This document shows positions 1 to 11,093 of a DNA stretch of 64,000 bases, piece after piece. The stretch spans positions 186,001-250,000 of the forward strand of contig JAJJXM010000045.1 in assembly GCA_024516155.1 (NCBI GenBank). Direction: 5' to 3'. This DNA comes from Pyronema omphalodes (taxonomy: Eukaryota; Ascomycota; Pezizomycetes; Pezizales; Pyronemataceae). The notes beneath the pieces were generated by a model. That model was not told the DNA's origin and did not search any database. It saw nothing but the letters and a program-made list of their open reading frames with translations. Within the stretch, counting starts at the first letter, position 1. Each line of letters opens with the position of its first letter. Position numbers and translations under genes: made by a program.

Positions 1-1740
1 TGATCTTGCTGAAATCCCGGATGAATCGACGGTAAAAGTTGGCGAATCCCAGGAAACTTTGGACTCCCTTCACATTTACCGGTTCCTTCCATTCCTTAAC
101 CGCCCTAATTTTCTCGGGGTCCATCTGCAACCCTGTGGGGGAGATGATGTATCCCAGGTATTCCGTCTTTTTTGTGTGGAATTCACATTTCGAGGGTTTC
201 AGGGTCAGTCCTACGTCCCTTAACCTTTCCAGGACCATGCGTACGTGTCTCTGATGCTCCGCCAGATCATCCGAGTAGATCAATATGTCGTCGAGATAGG
301 CGATGCAAAAGATGTCAAGGTAATCACTTAAGACTTCGTTCATCCATCGTTGAAACGAAGCTGGAGCATTTGTCAAACCAAATGGCATCACCAAATACTC
401 GTATAGACCGTACTAGGTACGGAACGCAGTTTTCCATTCATCTCCTGTGGCTATTCGGAGGTTATGGTATGCATCTCGCACATCTAATTTGGTATAGATC
501 TTGGCGTTGGAAAGTCTATCCAACGCTTCCCCTATCAGCGGGAGTGGGGTGCGATCCTTGATTGTGATTTCGTTGAGTCGTCGGTAGTCGACGCATAACC
601 GTAGGGTACCATCCTTTTTCTTAACGAAATGGATTGGGGCTCCCGCTGGAGACGTCGACCGTCGGACCCAACCCCTCTTTTCATTCTCTTCCAAGTAATC
701 CCTCAGTACTCGCAGGCGTTCCTCATCGAGGGCTCGCAGGGGTTCGAACGGCGGAACCTTTCCGTCCATCAAGGGGATCCTGTGGTCATGATGTCGGTGC
801 GGAGGCAACCCTACCGCCTCTTTTTCCCTAAATGCGGAGAGGTAATCTGCATATTCCGGTAGTATTATTTCTTCCAGGGAGTCAGGTTTGTTCTTCCCCG
901 CTCGGATTATGGTACTCGCGAGTTCCAATTCCCCGGAAGTGGCAATTGATTTGGCGGGAGCGGTTTCCCAGTTCCCCGGCTCTTCCTGGTTGGTTGGCGC
1001 AGTAGCGGTTGATTTGGCGGGAGCGGTTTCCCAGTTCCCCGGTCCCTTCTGGTTGGCTGGCGCTTGCGGGGGTTGCCGCGAAGCGCACTGAGGCGAGTCG
1101 GGATCGACCTCGGTGGATTCCGCGCGCCTAGATCCCTGTACGCTTTCCATATCCTCGTCCTCCGACTCTTCCACTTCTTCTCCTTCTTCATCCTCTTCTA
1201 TACTTTCTCCCCAGATCTCTTGGATGCGAAGCTCATCTTCCTCATCCATCTGGAGCATTTCCTTCGGCCCTTCCATACCATAGGCGTGCTCCGCTTCCTC
1301 GTGTATCCGTTGATTATATTCTTTTTCTGCCCCCCGTTCCGACACGGTTGTGGCATGGGGCGAGGTAGGAAGGCAGTTCTTTCCCTCCGCATCTCTCGAA
1401 GTTGAAGACAATCCTTCCTTCTTTCCAGTCGATGCTGGGGTTGTGTTTCCGCAACCAAGGCAGTCCCAGGATAATGGGTGCGTTGCCAATGGTAATACAG
1501 TGGAGCCGAATATCTTCCCTATGGTCGTTGATCACCATGGTCACCATGGCATCGTGGGTTACTGGGCCCCATCCAATTCCCGTCCGTCTACAGCGAGAAC
1601 CTTTCGTGGGGTTAATTTTTTCGCGCAGGGCAATCCCTGCTGTTTCACATATTTTCGATCTATAAAATTCTCCGTGGCCCCGCAGTCGATCATGGCCGTG
1701 GTGTGGTATTCTTTCTTATTTCGTCCGATTAATTTACTCG
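1..1740 (-). pseudogene. gypsy pol: aspartic protease and reverse transcriptase, partial
   Basis: The protease half (about 1740-1390) carries AMIDCGATENFID, with Cys where many relatives have Ser, and the conserved ILGLPWLRKHNPSIDW. A Glu-rich linker follows (about 1260-1130). RT begins near 900 with PEYADYLSAFREKE and continues through GWVRRSTSPAGAPIHFVKKK, LRLCVDYRRLN, YTKLDVRDAYH and, after the stop, [19 protein letters not shown] and [10 protein letters not shown] (270-300). A TAG at 413-415 sits where family members have Arg, between FRT and YGLYEYL. The reading frame stays open from there to base 1, so this is a single nonsense change rather than a rearrangement. Confidence 0.9.
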
Positions 1741-1854
1741 CAGGATGATTTTTTTCGTTTCTTCTCTATGGTCCTACACTCGAGATTCTATCCGCCGGTC
1801 CTGCCGTGGTTGAACTGGTGGGCGACAGTTGCCCCAGGAATCCACCTTTTCCTT

Positions 1855-3025
1855 TTATTCCTGGGGATTCCCTTTTCCCGACGTCTCACCGAGTCCCTCG
1901 TCTACCAATGTAGTTTCCGCTGCTCTGAATAATTTCTTACTTGGGCACTTCGCAGCGTAGTGTCCCACCTTCCCACAGTTAAAACATTCGTTATTCCGCT
2001 TCCGCCTATCCTCCTCCGTCCTATCCCTTGGTTTCGGTCGACGAGTGGAATCTAATTCCATTGGTTCGGGGTCGGAGAGTCGAGTGGTGTCCCTGCCCCT
2101 TAAGATGGGGGTGGTGATAGAATTGAGGTTCATACCGAGTCCTCAGGGTTCGGAAGTTGAATAGTCGGTTGTCTAACGCTATGGCCTTGTTGGCGAACTC
2201 CGTGAGATCCGTTGGTCGTTCGTCAAGGAGTGCCAACTGTCGTTGGACGTCTGTGTTTAGTCCATCACTGAATTGATCGATGTAGGTCTCGTCATTATAT
2301 CTTAAATCGGATTTGATCCTTTGAAATTCGGCCCAGTATGCAGCGGCGGATTGCGCGCCCTGCCTGATCATCTTAAACTTTCTTCTTGCTACTTCTTTTC
2401 AGTCGTCTTCCCCGAAAGCCCTACTGACAGCAGTCTTAAAGGTCTCCCAGGTCGTGTATACGCTTTTCCCCTCCTTGATGGACGGCTCGATCCATGCCCA
2501 AGCGTTACCTCTACAGCGGGAGCTCGCATAGTTCACCTTTTTCTGTTCGGTGTCGAATCTATTCCCTTCACAATTGAACTTCAGTTCGCATTGCGTCAGA
2601 ATGGCCCTCCAGCTTGGTCCGTTCAACCGTAGTACAGCTCCGGGGTCCTCCAACCTTGTGGGGTTACTGGTTGTCGTGGGCGATGGAAGTTGAATGAGGA
2701 TCTGGTCAACGCTCCTGGGTCAATCGTCCGAACGAGTGACTAAGTCCCAATCCTGCCGGGGTACGCCATTTCCGCAGGGTCGTCGATAGAGGTATGGGGG
2801 AGTTCGGGTGATTCGGGGGTCTGTGGTCTGGATGGTTGTTCGGGGGTTACTGGGCTTGCCGATCCGGTCGGTTCTTGTTCGATATGTTCTCCGTGCTCCC
2901 TTAGCTGAAAGGACGCCACTGTGTGCGCCTTCTTCTGGGTTTTCTGGGTCTTCTGGGTTTTCTGGGTCTTCTGGGTTTTCTGGGTCCTCGCTCCGCGTTG
3001 GGTGTCGTACACAGGACGCAATCAA
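1855..3025 (-). pseudogene. gypsy gag (capsid-nucleocapsid), interrupted
   Basis: Gag packages element RNA. The N-terminal part holds a short acidic repeat (PENPED). The next part reads like a Ty3-type capsid (LNGPSWRAIL, then WAWIEPSIKEG, TTWETFKTAVSRAFG, and QGAQSAAAYWAEFQRI). The C-terminal part ends with a CCHC zinc knuckle. Two TGA codons, near 2718 and near 2397, split the frame; the residues on either side join naturally, so these are point nonsense changes (CGA to TGA would explain the first). The frame also shifts near 2130, before MNLNSI. No ATG is visible at the 5' end, because the first in-frame start-like codon at 3025 is TTG. Confidence 0.85.
2933..2986 (-). repeat. 18-bp tandem repeat in gag, three copies
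   Basis: Three perfect 18-bp copies (plus-strand unit ttctgggttttctgggtc) encode the acidic, Pro/Asn-rich repeat near the gag N-terminus. The length is a multiple of three, so copy number can change without breaking the frame. Confidence 0.9.
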
Positions 3026-3206
3026 ATATCAGAATCCGTATCCACGGTTACTGACGACAGGCAGCGCGGGGGCTTCGGCGGCGAGGAGAGCGGCGGCGGG
3101 TTAGGTAAGGCTGGTAAGTTGGGAATGGGCAAGGGTTTGTGGGCTGGGAAATCACAGGTGAGTTTGGAGAGATGGGAAATCACAAGGGAACTTTTGTAGA
3201 TAGGAT

Positions 3207-3658
3207 TGTGGTAAATAGAAACTTGATTGCGTGAAGAAATAAACTACATACAAATTTCCTCCTCTTATACTTGTTCCTTCATGACTCGTGACTCAGCATT
3301 CTCCGCCTGCGGAGAATGCTTCCAATGCTAACCGCCGTGATACTACATACATGACCAACATTCCCCAACATTTGCCAACCGCCGTAATTCCAAATAAGAA
3401 AGCAAGATAACTAACCGCCATAATTCCAAATAATAAAACAAGGAAAGAGTACATACCAAAAGAGATAACTACCGGCTAACCGCCCGTGATTCCAGATAGC
3501 AAAGAAGAGTACATACCGAAAGAGATAACTTCCTGGCTAACCGCCGTGATTCCAAATAGTAAAGAAAGAGTACATACCAAAAGAGAGAAGTAAAAGATTC
3601 CAACAATTCCCTAGCCGCCGTAATACCTAAAAGAATCCAAATAAGAAAACTCCGAACA
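3207..3658 (-). repeat. candidate 5' LTR of the gypsy element
   Basis: On the minus strand the stretch begins TGTTCGGAG and ends TTTACCACA, the usual TG...CA style. It carries about 60-bp tandem repeats in its first half and a TATA-like TATAAGAGG near 3270, ahead of a plausible R/U5 part. The gag region follows. The second LTR lies outside the window, so the ends are inferred, and no clear primer-binding site was recognised next to it. Confidence 0.35.
3380..3600 (-). repeat. degenerate ~60-bp tandem repeats in the putative LTR
   Basis: Three to four imperfect copies of a unit containing ctaaccgcc, gtgattcca, aatag and gtacatacc recur about every 60 bp. Their position upstream of the TATA-like site in the putative LTR is where enhancer repeats often lie in retrotransposons. 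That role is inferred only. Confidence 0.6.
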
Positions 3659-3708
3659 TATGAAAATCCTCGGCAAGGGGCCCCGCCCCTTGCCCTAACC
3701 CTATCCCT

Positions 3709-5724
3709 TCACTTCATGACAGCGTAACAGGTTGCTAGGGTGATGACGATCACCCATAGCCCTGCGGTGGTGACGGCGGAGGCCAGGAGCATGTCACGGG
3801 AGCGTTGTGACAATCCTTGGGGGAGGCCGGTGTTCGTTTCGATGGGTGTTCCTGATTCGCCACCTAGTGATATTTCGACTCTTCGATCACTCATGAACGA
3901 AGACACCCACAGCACATAGCACTCATCCATGCCTGCTCGCCTCATTTTTCGCATGAGGCAATCTCGATCAACAGTGGGGAAGGCCCCTTTGACGTCCATC
4001 ATTAGGGCTCCCGCGAGTTTCTGCTTCTCCCAAGCGAATTCCACCGCCTCAATTAAGACAGCCGCGGCGTCGACGGCGGAGCGACCTCTTCTTCCCCCAA
4101 ATTGTCCAGCGTGAAAGGCGTGCAACCTCTTGGCTTCCTCCGCGATGAGGGTGGCAACGACCTTTTCAACCAACTTTCCCAGACAGCTCAAAAGGGAGAT
4201 GATGCGGAAACTTTTTGCTTTGCGGTAAGAAGTCTTTCCCGGTTTGGGGATACAGACTCCTGTGGCGGTTTTCCAGTCGGCTGGGTGTAATCCTAACCGC
4301 ACGCAGTGATAGGCTATGGAGGTCACCCGTTCAGGGTCCCATCTCATGAGTGCCTTGATGATAGGTACTCCTAACCCGTCACCACCCGGAGCTTTGGAGT
4401 TGCTCTGACCGTGGATCGAATCGGAGACCAGTTCTTGGGTCACTCGGAGAAATCCGCGTCCTGGGGGACTTGCGTTGCCACTGTGACCGGGGTATGGATT
4501 CGGGTGGGGAAAGGAAACGTCAGCGAGCATCCGACGTTTGGCATCCTCCTCGTCAGCCTGGTTGCCTTGCTCGTCCTCGAGAGATCCAACCACCGCAGCA
4601 TTGCGCGGCTTGGTTGCGCGAAGGACTTTCCAGACCGCCTCTCCGTTGGCTCCCTCCAGGAACGAAACCCAGCACTCTCGCTTGTGGCGACTTCGGGTGC
4701 TGAGGTAGGCGTTGCGTAGGCGGTGTTCTTCGTCTGTCTTACACTGGCCTCGCTTGGCTGCTCTCCGTTTCCGGCCGTACTCGCTGCGTGCTGCCTTTAC
4801 ATCGGGGTGCCACCACTTTTTAGAGCGAGCGGTGATTCGGATCTTCCTAGCATGAGTGTTCAGCATGTCTACCAACTGTTGACGCACCCAGACCACCTCT
4901 TCCTCGACGTCGTTCTCGGAGCAGTGATCAGACAGGAGCGGTCTGCGTTCGCTTCGATGGCGATAATCTAACGCCGCTTTCTGCGCTCCGTCGTCACTCT
5001 CCAGCCATTCTCCTACCGCCCATCCCCTAGTTGGGGCGTCAAAGTCCTCCGGGACCATCACGGAGTCCACCTTCCAGATCAGCGCCTCATGATCGGACGT
5101 TGTGGAGTGGTTCGGGTCATCGACGAGCTTCGCAACCACGTGGGCTCCCAGTTCCATCGTCGTCAGGACTAAGTCGATAACGCTATGTCGGATCTGGCCC
5201 GTTTGGGTGTGGGTTTCCTTCCCATCACCAACATAGCGGAGATCGAATGAGTCCATCAGATGCTCCAAGAACTGATGATGGAGTGGTCTCTCGCACAGAG
5301 GGTTCCACCTTCTGCTGTGGGCATTGAAATCACCAGCTAGAATAGTGTCCCGTCCTATGATATTGCGCCAGTCAGCTTTGCGTGCAGGCGCACTCCATCT
5401 TCAATTCGCGGAGCGTCATAAACATTTACAATGCGCACTTGTTTATGACCTCTGCATGTGACATCCAGCACCTGGAGGTCAGATTCCCCGGGCGCAGCCA
5501 AGTCCTCTCGTGGACGAAGCTGCCACGCCGAATCCCGTCGTCTCCCCGTCAGAACCCCCCTCCCCAGAGGAACTCATAGGCTGGATGACGCCAGCCTTGG
5601 AACGTCGGGGGTTCCTGAACCAAAACCACATCCGCCCCAGAGTGAGTCCGCTCTCCATCACTGCCGTCAGAGCCTCACCGCTCTTTCGGCAATTTAGTTG
5701 AAGTACCGTAAGACACTTCAGCAT
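3709..5724 (-). pseudogene. LINE ORF2: endonuclease and truncated reverse transcriptase
   Basis: Starting at ATG 5724, the endonuclease begins LTVLQLNCRKS and continues with IVNVYDAPR, then LAGDFNAHSRRWNP and TTSDHEALIW, the usual APE-type residues of LINE endonucleases. Frame changes lie near 5640 and near 5380. RT follows with TGVCIPKPGKTSYRKAKSFR, an HAGQFGGRRGRSAVDAA stretch and MMDVKGAFPTVDRDCLM. Just after GLPQG (about 3820) similarity stops and the frame continues for 33 residues into a hydrophobic tail that is not RT. The YxDD motif is absent. As read it cannot encode an active enzyme. Confidence 0.85.
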
Positions 5725-7481
5725 TGAGTGTCATCCGGCACTTCGGCATCGACCATAGCATCTGGGTCAGACGCCGTGGCTGCAGGACGGGGGGTGGAGT
5801 GGGCCGATGTGGTCTCCGTGGTTGAGGGTTCATCTGGGTCGCTGGATGCGGTAGAGGAGGAGTCTGCTTCGGGTTGCGAGGTTTTTGCTGCGGGGGAAGC
5901 TTGATCCGAGGAGGAGGACATCTGACGACGCTGACGGGCCAGGGCGAAGGCTTCGAGTCGGGAGGGGCAGTTGCGTGCATTGGCGTAGTGATTGCCTTTG
6001 CAGTTAACACAACGAGCAGACTCCTTCGAGTGCTGACACGGGAGTCCCTTGGAGGTGGAGCATCCTATCATGCCGCACTTGTGTTCTTGAGAAGCGTGGT
6101 GCTGACCACAGAATCGGCATCGGAGGAGTTTGGGGGTTTGACATTTCTCCCGGATGTGTCCCCACTTTAGACAGACACTGACTGTCAGGGCCGTAGTGGT
6201 TGAAGAGCTCGACTCGGTAACGGGAGGATCCTAGGAGGGCGCCCCGAGCGATAAGCATCTGTGCAGCGGGGGTTCCCTCCCTGAGAAGACCGCTGAGGAC
6301 GATTGAATTTCGCCCTGTTCGAAGCGCTCACAAATGTGCCGTCTGCTGCCCAACCAGCGAGCACCTGGGATGACCTCGAGCTGGTCATGGTTGGCTTGCA
6401 ACTCAAGCTCGAGCTTTTGCAGACCATTCCTACCGCTACCCAGAAAACGATTGAGGGGGATGGCATGGACTTTCAGCTTGACCCATTTGTCCATGGGTTT
6501 GACGTCCACCACGAAGCGATCAACCTCGCGGATAGCATTGAGGATCTCGTTGCGGTAGCACGATATCAGTGAGTCTGCTCTGACTCCCGGGTTGGTGGTA
6601 GCCGTGATCGTTCCCCTCGAGTTTCTGGAGACCCGGGCCACACGGTGGAAATAGGGTGCACCGCGGAGGTCCAAGCAGACGTTAATGGCGGCCGTGAAAT
6701 CCTGGTCTGGTTTTAAGGAGGATCGGGCGCCTTCCTGACGCATGAAGATCATGCGGCGATTTTCAGCGGCGAGGTTTTTCTCGGGGGCGGAGAAGTGAGG
6801 GGGGCGTCGGGGGCCTTCTGCTGTTTGCGCGAGGGCACAAGCTGCCACGCCGGAGGGGGGGCGGGGGGGGGGGGAGTTCGGGGAGGTTGCTACGGAGCTT
6901 GGCAGCGTAGGACTGGGCCGCGGTGAGCTTGGACGCAGGCGGGAGGGCGGGGAGGGAGGGTATGGGGGCAGCCTTGGGCATGCCTACGACAACTGAGGCA
7001 GTTCTGGTTTTCTCTGCCTGAGCAGATTGCTGGGTGCCAGCAGGGTGGAGCTGGCGGAGGGCGGGAGACTGGGTCGACTTCGAGGGGTTTGCCTGTGGGC
7101 ACGAGCACGGGCGGGCTTCCTGGAGACGTATTCGCTCCTCCAGAGCCATCAAGCGTTCCTCCGCAGCGGCGAGGCGCTCCGACAGCTTGTCCATCAGGGA
7201 CACGCTGACTTGAGGAGAGGCCTGGGAGCCTACCGCGGGGGCGGAACGGAGTTCGCTTTGTACGAGCGACCCGAAGGCCGCAACGTGTGCGCGTTTCTTC
7301 ACGGTGCTGGGGCACGTAGAAAGGGAGCTCCCTGAGGACCAACCTGATCCTGGGGCTGCGGAGGGGGCGTCTTTACTGGGACGCGTGGGGGGCCGGGTAC
7401 GGAGGACCCAAACATGTCGTCTTCGGCGGCAGGGGCAGGCGTGGCGACTCGGGATGAGTTGCTGCCACCGAACATGCGCAT
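5718..7481 (-). pseudogene. LINE ORF1: gag-like RNA-binding protein
   Basis: From about ATG 7481 (MRMFGGSNSS) the protein has a Pro-rich start, a coiled-coil-like stretch (LMDKLSERLAAAEERLMALEERIR, about 7200-7120), an RNA-binding-like middle (about 6850-6300) and three Cys/His fingers near the C-terminus: CLKWGHIREKC, CRFCGQHHASQEHKC and CVNCKGNHYANARNC. This order is typical of Tad/I-type ORF1, which binds element RNA. Frame breaks are near 7310 (one extra C on the minus strand in the tract at 7309-7312 would heal it), near 6850 beside a long G tract, and near 6235. Confidence 0.8.
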
Positions 7482-9878
7482 ATCGGAGGTGAGGCCGAAA
7501 CGCGGAGGGGGGGAGGCTTCATGGGAGCCATGGGCCTCGGAGGGTGGTATTCGTGAAGCCGTGAGAGTTCTCTCCGACTTCCCGATTAGGATAATCAAGC
7601 GAAAAACGTGTTGTTTTATTAGCGTTGGAGTGCACAACAGCATCGTGAAGGGAGTTGCGGCGACGAGGCGATACCTCATGGTGTGGGGTGATATTTTATG
7701 AAGCGGTGATGCCGTGCAAACTAGAGTGATATTCCAAGTTTCAGACTAAGTTTATGAAAATCGGAACACTGTAAATTATCAACATTTTGCACGCTTACTG
7801 GAAGGCCAAGTACCCCATTGTTCTCATCATCTGGTAGGTGGAGTCGGCACCATTATATCTGCTTGATACGCAATGGTGAGACTTGATATCACTGCGGCTG
7901 TCCGAAGATACCCTGCAGATTGACTGTGCTGACATGCAACCTTCCATTAAAATAAAGCACACAAGCTCAGAAATGCAGAATTCCGCGGTTATAATGATAG
8001 AGCTTCCTGGAGTGGTAATACACAATTACTTGTCGGAGGTTTAAATACTCCTTGGAGTCATGGATTCATTATCAGTTCCCCAGTTGGGGAAGCAGTATAC
8101 CATATTCGGTTATGCTAGAAGCTGTACTCAACTGCTTTCGATAGCAATATTACTTACTACCTTCAAATGAACATAAACTTGGAAAGCGCCAAGGTAGTAT
8201 CACAATTCGCGGTAGAGGACGCTCGGCTAGGGAGACATAGTCCATGCGTGCTTACCCATAGAAATAAGCTGTTTGACGATATTTCCCGTCAGCCAATTTC
8301 TGTTAAGACAACCAGTGCCCGGAAATTTGGACCTTGCAGATGGTGGTACGTATTGCATGTTGTCAAACTTTGTCCCCTGAGAATGAACGCAAGTGCTGCA
8401 GTCTATCTGTATAAGGATGTGATTATTTAGTTAAACAGACAAATGTCTTACGACATAGAATTACGGAGGAAATTGTTATTTCTGATGCCTGAAGCATTGG
8501 CATCACTGAATGGTTTAAATCTATGGTCCACATACAAAATCATTCTTCGTCACCGTCGACTAGCTAGTTACTCCCGAGTTTGGATGCTTGCGGAAAACTA
8601 GCACAGCATCATGTTCTATACATATGATCAATGAGAGAACTTATTGTGGAGTAAAGTTTTTGTGCGCAGCCGCCATTGGTTGGGCGTACAGGGCAAGCCT
8701 TCTGATCATTGAATTTACGTTCCTGTCATCAACATTGAATTTACGTTCCTGTCATCGGCCTAGACGGAAGGTTTTACCCAAAGATATTCATGGAAAAATG
8801 TCGTTTACTCGATAACCGGCGTATTCTTTCCATACCACCTTCATAGTCGTACGGGCACGAAGGAACTTTGGGATTTAGAATTTGGGAATTGGATTTGGGA
8901 TTTCGAATTTGGAATATAACTACATAGAACTTAGAGAACGTGGCAGTGATGCGGTGATGTGCAGGCCGCGGATGGTGCACGCCGGATGGTAACCGAACCG
9001 TTGTCTTGGGTGTGTGGGACCTTTCGACTGTAGAAGTTTAGGCTTGGCGAGGCGTGTAAAAAACGCCTGTGTACATCATTGAAGGCCTGGGCTATGGTAT
9101 ACGATACGGCAATGATACAGCGATGCAAGTTACGCAAGTTACGCAATGTACCAATGAAATTAATCGCCATAACATTCCGTTACAAAACGCAGCATAACAG
9201 GTCAAACAAAAAGATATTGAAATAAATTGACTCCTTGGAGAACGTATATATACCGGACTTTGAATTTTTGGGGTTGGTTATTGGTGATAGTGGATTGGTT
9301 TTGACAGGGTGAGGATGTATATGCGGAACATTACACGGAATATTATACGGAATTTTATATGGTAGTTCATCTTCTGGGTAGGGAGCTGGATTACGGGTAT
9401 GTTAGTCGACCTATACTTAATACAACCAGTGACCACAGCGCTATGACATACCGTATCACTCGCTTTCCACAATTTGGTTATTTTTTTGTATGATTATTCG
9501 TGTGTTTTATCTAATGTCCGTCCTATATCTTTGAGTAAACAAGAGAAAGAAAAACACAAAGAACAATTTACTATGCATATGATATATGCACCCCGCCCCC
9601 CACCCCCGGAGAGGTTGTTTGATCAAGCATTTATATATTATCAAACATGTTACAGCGAACGGTATACTCAAAACAGTCTCGCATCCTTTATCTTTCCATA
9701 ATTCGCATTTCGCTTTGTTTTTGTTTTGTCTTCGTTTTGCCTCCGCCCTGTCTTCGCCCTGTCCTCGCCTTCCCTTGGCCTTGCCTTCACTTCACCTCGG
9801 TTCGCCACGCTTCACCACGCTTGCCGCTTCATCGATATCAACCACCTCTACAAGACCATAACCTAGGACGAACACAAC
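7482..9878. other. intergenic, no supported gene
   Basis: Only short reading frames without coding character. A 26-bp direct duplication lies at 8707-8758. Low-complexity gggattt/gaatttgg runs lie near 8868-8920. A TATA-like tatatata is near 9247. A pyrimidine-rich stretch (about 9700-9830), common in fungal promoters, leads to the gene starting at 9879. Confidence 0.6.
8707..8758. repeat. 26-bp direct tandem duplication
   Basis: Two copies of a 26-bp unit (cattgaatttacgttcctgt plus six bases) lie head to tail and differ only in the last two bases. Confidence 0.9.
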
Positions 9879-11093
9879 ATGAATATCAAAATCCACCCTG
9901 CAACCCCCCCCAAGAATCCAACCAGTACCGATACCCAAAACGAGACGAAGTAACCGATAAACCATGGCCGGAATTAAGCTTTATGCGAACTCCCGATGAG
10001 GGTACTAGATATAGGAGTGATAATAACTATAGCTATAGCTACCTTTCTCCGCCGACGGATTATGATGCATGCTGGAGCGGGTCTGAGCAATATAGCTGTA
10101 AGTGGTTTTTTCTTATTCCAATGTTGCGTTGATTAAGGGGTAGTTAGGATTTTCTTGGAGATCAATTAATAACCGTAAACAGACCGCAATCCACAACCCC
10201 CATACAAGACCAACAGAGGTTACAGTTACAATCCTCAACCCCCATCTCCAACACCAGCAGCATCACACCACTTTCTCCCTACAACCACGCAAGAACCAGA
10301 ACCTCATCATACCCCCCGTACCCCCTCCTCCACCCCAACCCCAAACCCCAGCATCACAACCACCACTATCAACCCCTTATCTCCACTCCTCCTATCCCCA
10401 TCGCAACCCCCGCCACCCAATCCGCATCATCAACACCCTCCCCTACTACCTCGACACACTAGGCCGTCTGTACACGCCCCTGTCCCCCACGGGTGATTTC
10501 ACTCATCACTGGCCCCCGGGTTTTTCCTCTCCTTCCTCAGATCTCTCTCCAACTCATCGACAGCTTCAGGATCGGGACGGTGTATAACCCTCCTCCATCA
10601 CCTCGCGGGGGTTCTGAAGATGATACCATTACGGCTGTTGAGGCTGAGGAGGTGGGGAGGATCGGGAGGTTGTGTTTTCTGGTTCAGAGGCGGAGATTGG
10701 TTTTTGGGTGTGATGAGGGGGAGGGGTTTATGGGGGAGTTTGAGAGGCGGCATGCGGGGTGTGGGGGGCTGGGCGATGGGGGTGATGGTGGGGATGGTGG
10801 GGATTACGGGATAGAGTGTGGGAATTTGTAGGGAGGATGGGTTTGCTGATATGGATCCGATGTGGGAGAAGCTTGGGATGAGGGGTGGAGGGGATGCGGG
10901 GTTTGGGTTCAGGGAGGGGGTAAGGAGGATGTTGCAGCTGCTGAATCATGCGGTTGTCAGGGATCAAGAGGAGGAGTGTTGGGATTTGTTTATGGTGGTT
11001 TTGCCGAGGTTGGGAGGTTTTTGGTGGGGGTTGCGGAGACGGGGGAGGGGAGGTTTGAATAGCGTTTGGGGTTATGTGCTAAGGCTGAGGTAG
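9879..11093 (+). CDS. unknown protein, two exons, frame broken at homopolymers
   Basis: I do not recognise the family. ATG 9879 follows a pyrimidine-rich leader. Exon 1 ends at 10097 with a canonical GTAAGT donor; the intron (10098-10182) ends in AACAG. Exon 2 runs to the TAG at 11091-11093. The N-terminus is Tyr/Ser/Pro-rich, the middle is very Pro/Thr-rich, and the C-terminal half is globular-looking, with ISLQLIDSFRIGTVYNPPPS, GRLCFLVQRRRLVFG, DPMWEKLGMRGG and VRRMLQLLNHAVVRDQEEE. The reading frame is continuous only if one base is added to the C tracts at 9904-9911 and 10484-10488, the G tract at 10799-10802 and a G run near 10831-10841. A consistent model needing only homopolymer fixes suggests a real gene with consensus errors, but decay is possible. 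Confidence 0.5.

Larger units (their letters stand above)
1..3658 (-). mobile_element. Ty3/gypsy LTR retrotransposon, 5' portion, broken
   Basis: Read on the minus strand this is a possible 5' LTR, then gag, aspartic protease and reverse transcriptase, in the order gag-pro-RT, running off the left window edge. RNase H, integrase and the 3' LTR would lie outside. The family is shown by the CCHC knuckle CFNCGKVGHYAAKC, the protease motif IDCGATENF and the RT motif YLDDILIYS. The copy is not autonomous as read: gag has two in-frame TGA codons, RT has a TAG, and there are frame breaks near 2130, 1567 and 1390. The break at 1567-1570 is healed by one extra G on the minus strand, so it may be a base-calling error. 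Confidence 0.93.
3709..7481 (-). mobile_element. Tad-like LINE remnant (family 1)
   Basis: This is a non-LTR retrotransposon with two open reading frames. ORF1 is a gag-like protein with three CCHC-type fingers; ORF2 has an apurinic endonuclease and reverse transcriptase. ORF1 and ORF2 overlap at ATGCTGA (5718-5724). The element is cut within RT at about 3820, so the RT core with its catalytic pair, the RNase H domain, the 3' UTR and the tail are missing. LINEs are normally truncated at the 5' end, so loss of the 3' half points to a later deletion or to the neighbouring gypsy insertion. It differs from the LINE family at 36.7-38.5 and 41.7-48.3 kb. Confidence 0.85.

Noticed and set aside
3689..3705. 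telomere-like ccctaaccct
   Set aside because: Only about one and a half repeat units, not an array.
9647..9878. upstream ATG 9647 as the start of the 9.9-kb gene
   Set aside because: The intervening stretch is a degenerate pyrimidine tract typical of a promoter or leader; ATG 9879 fits better, allowing one base in the C tract at 9904-9911.
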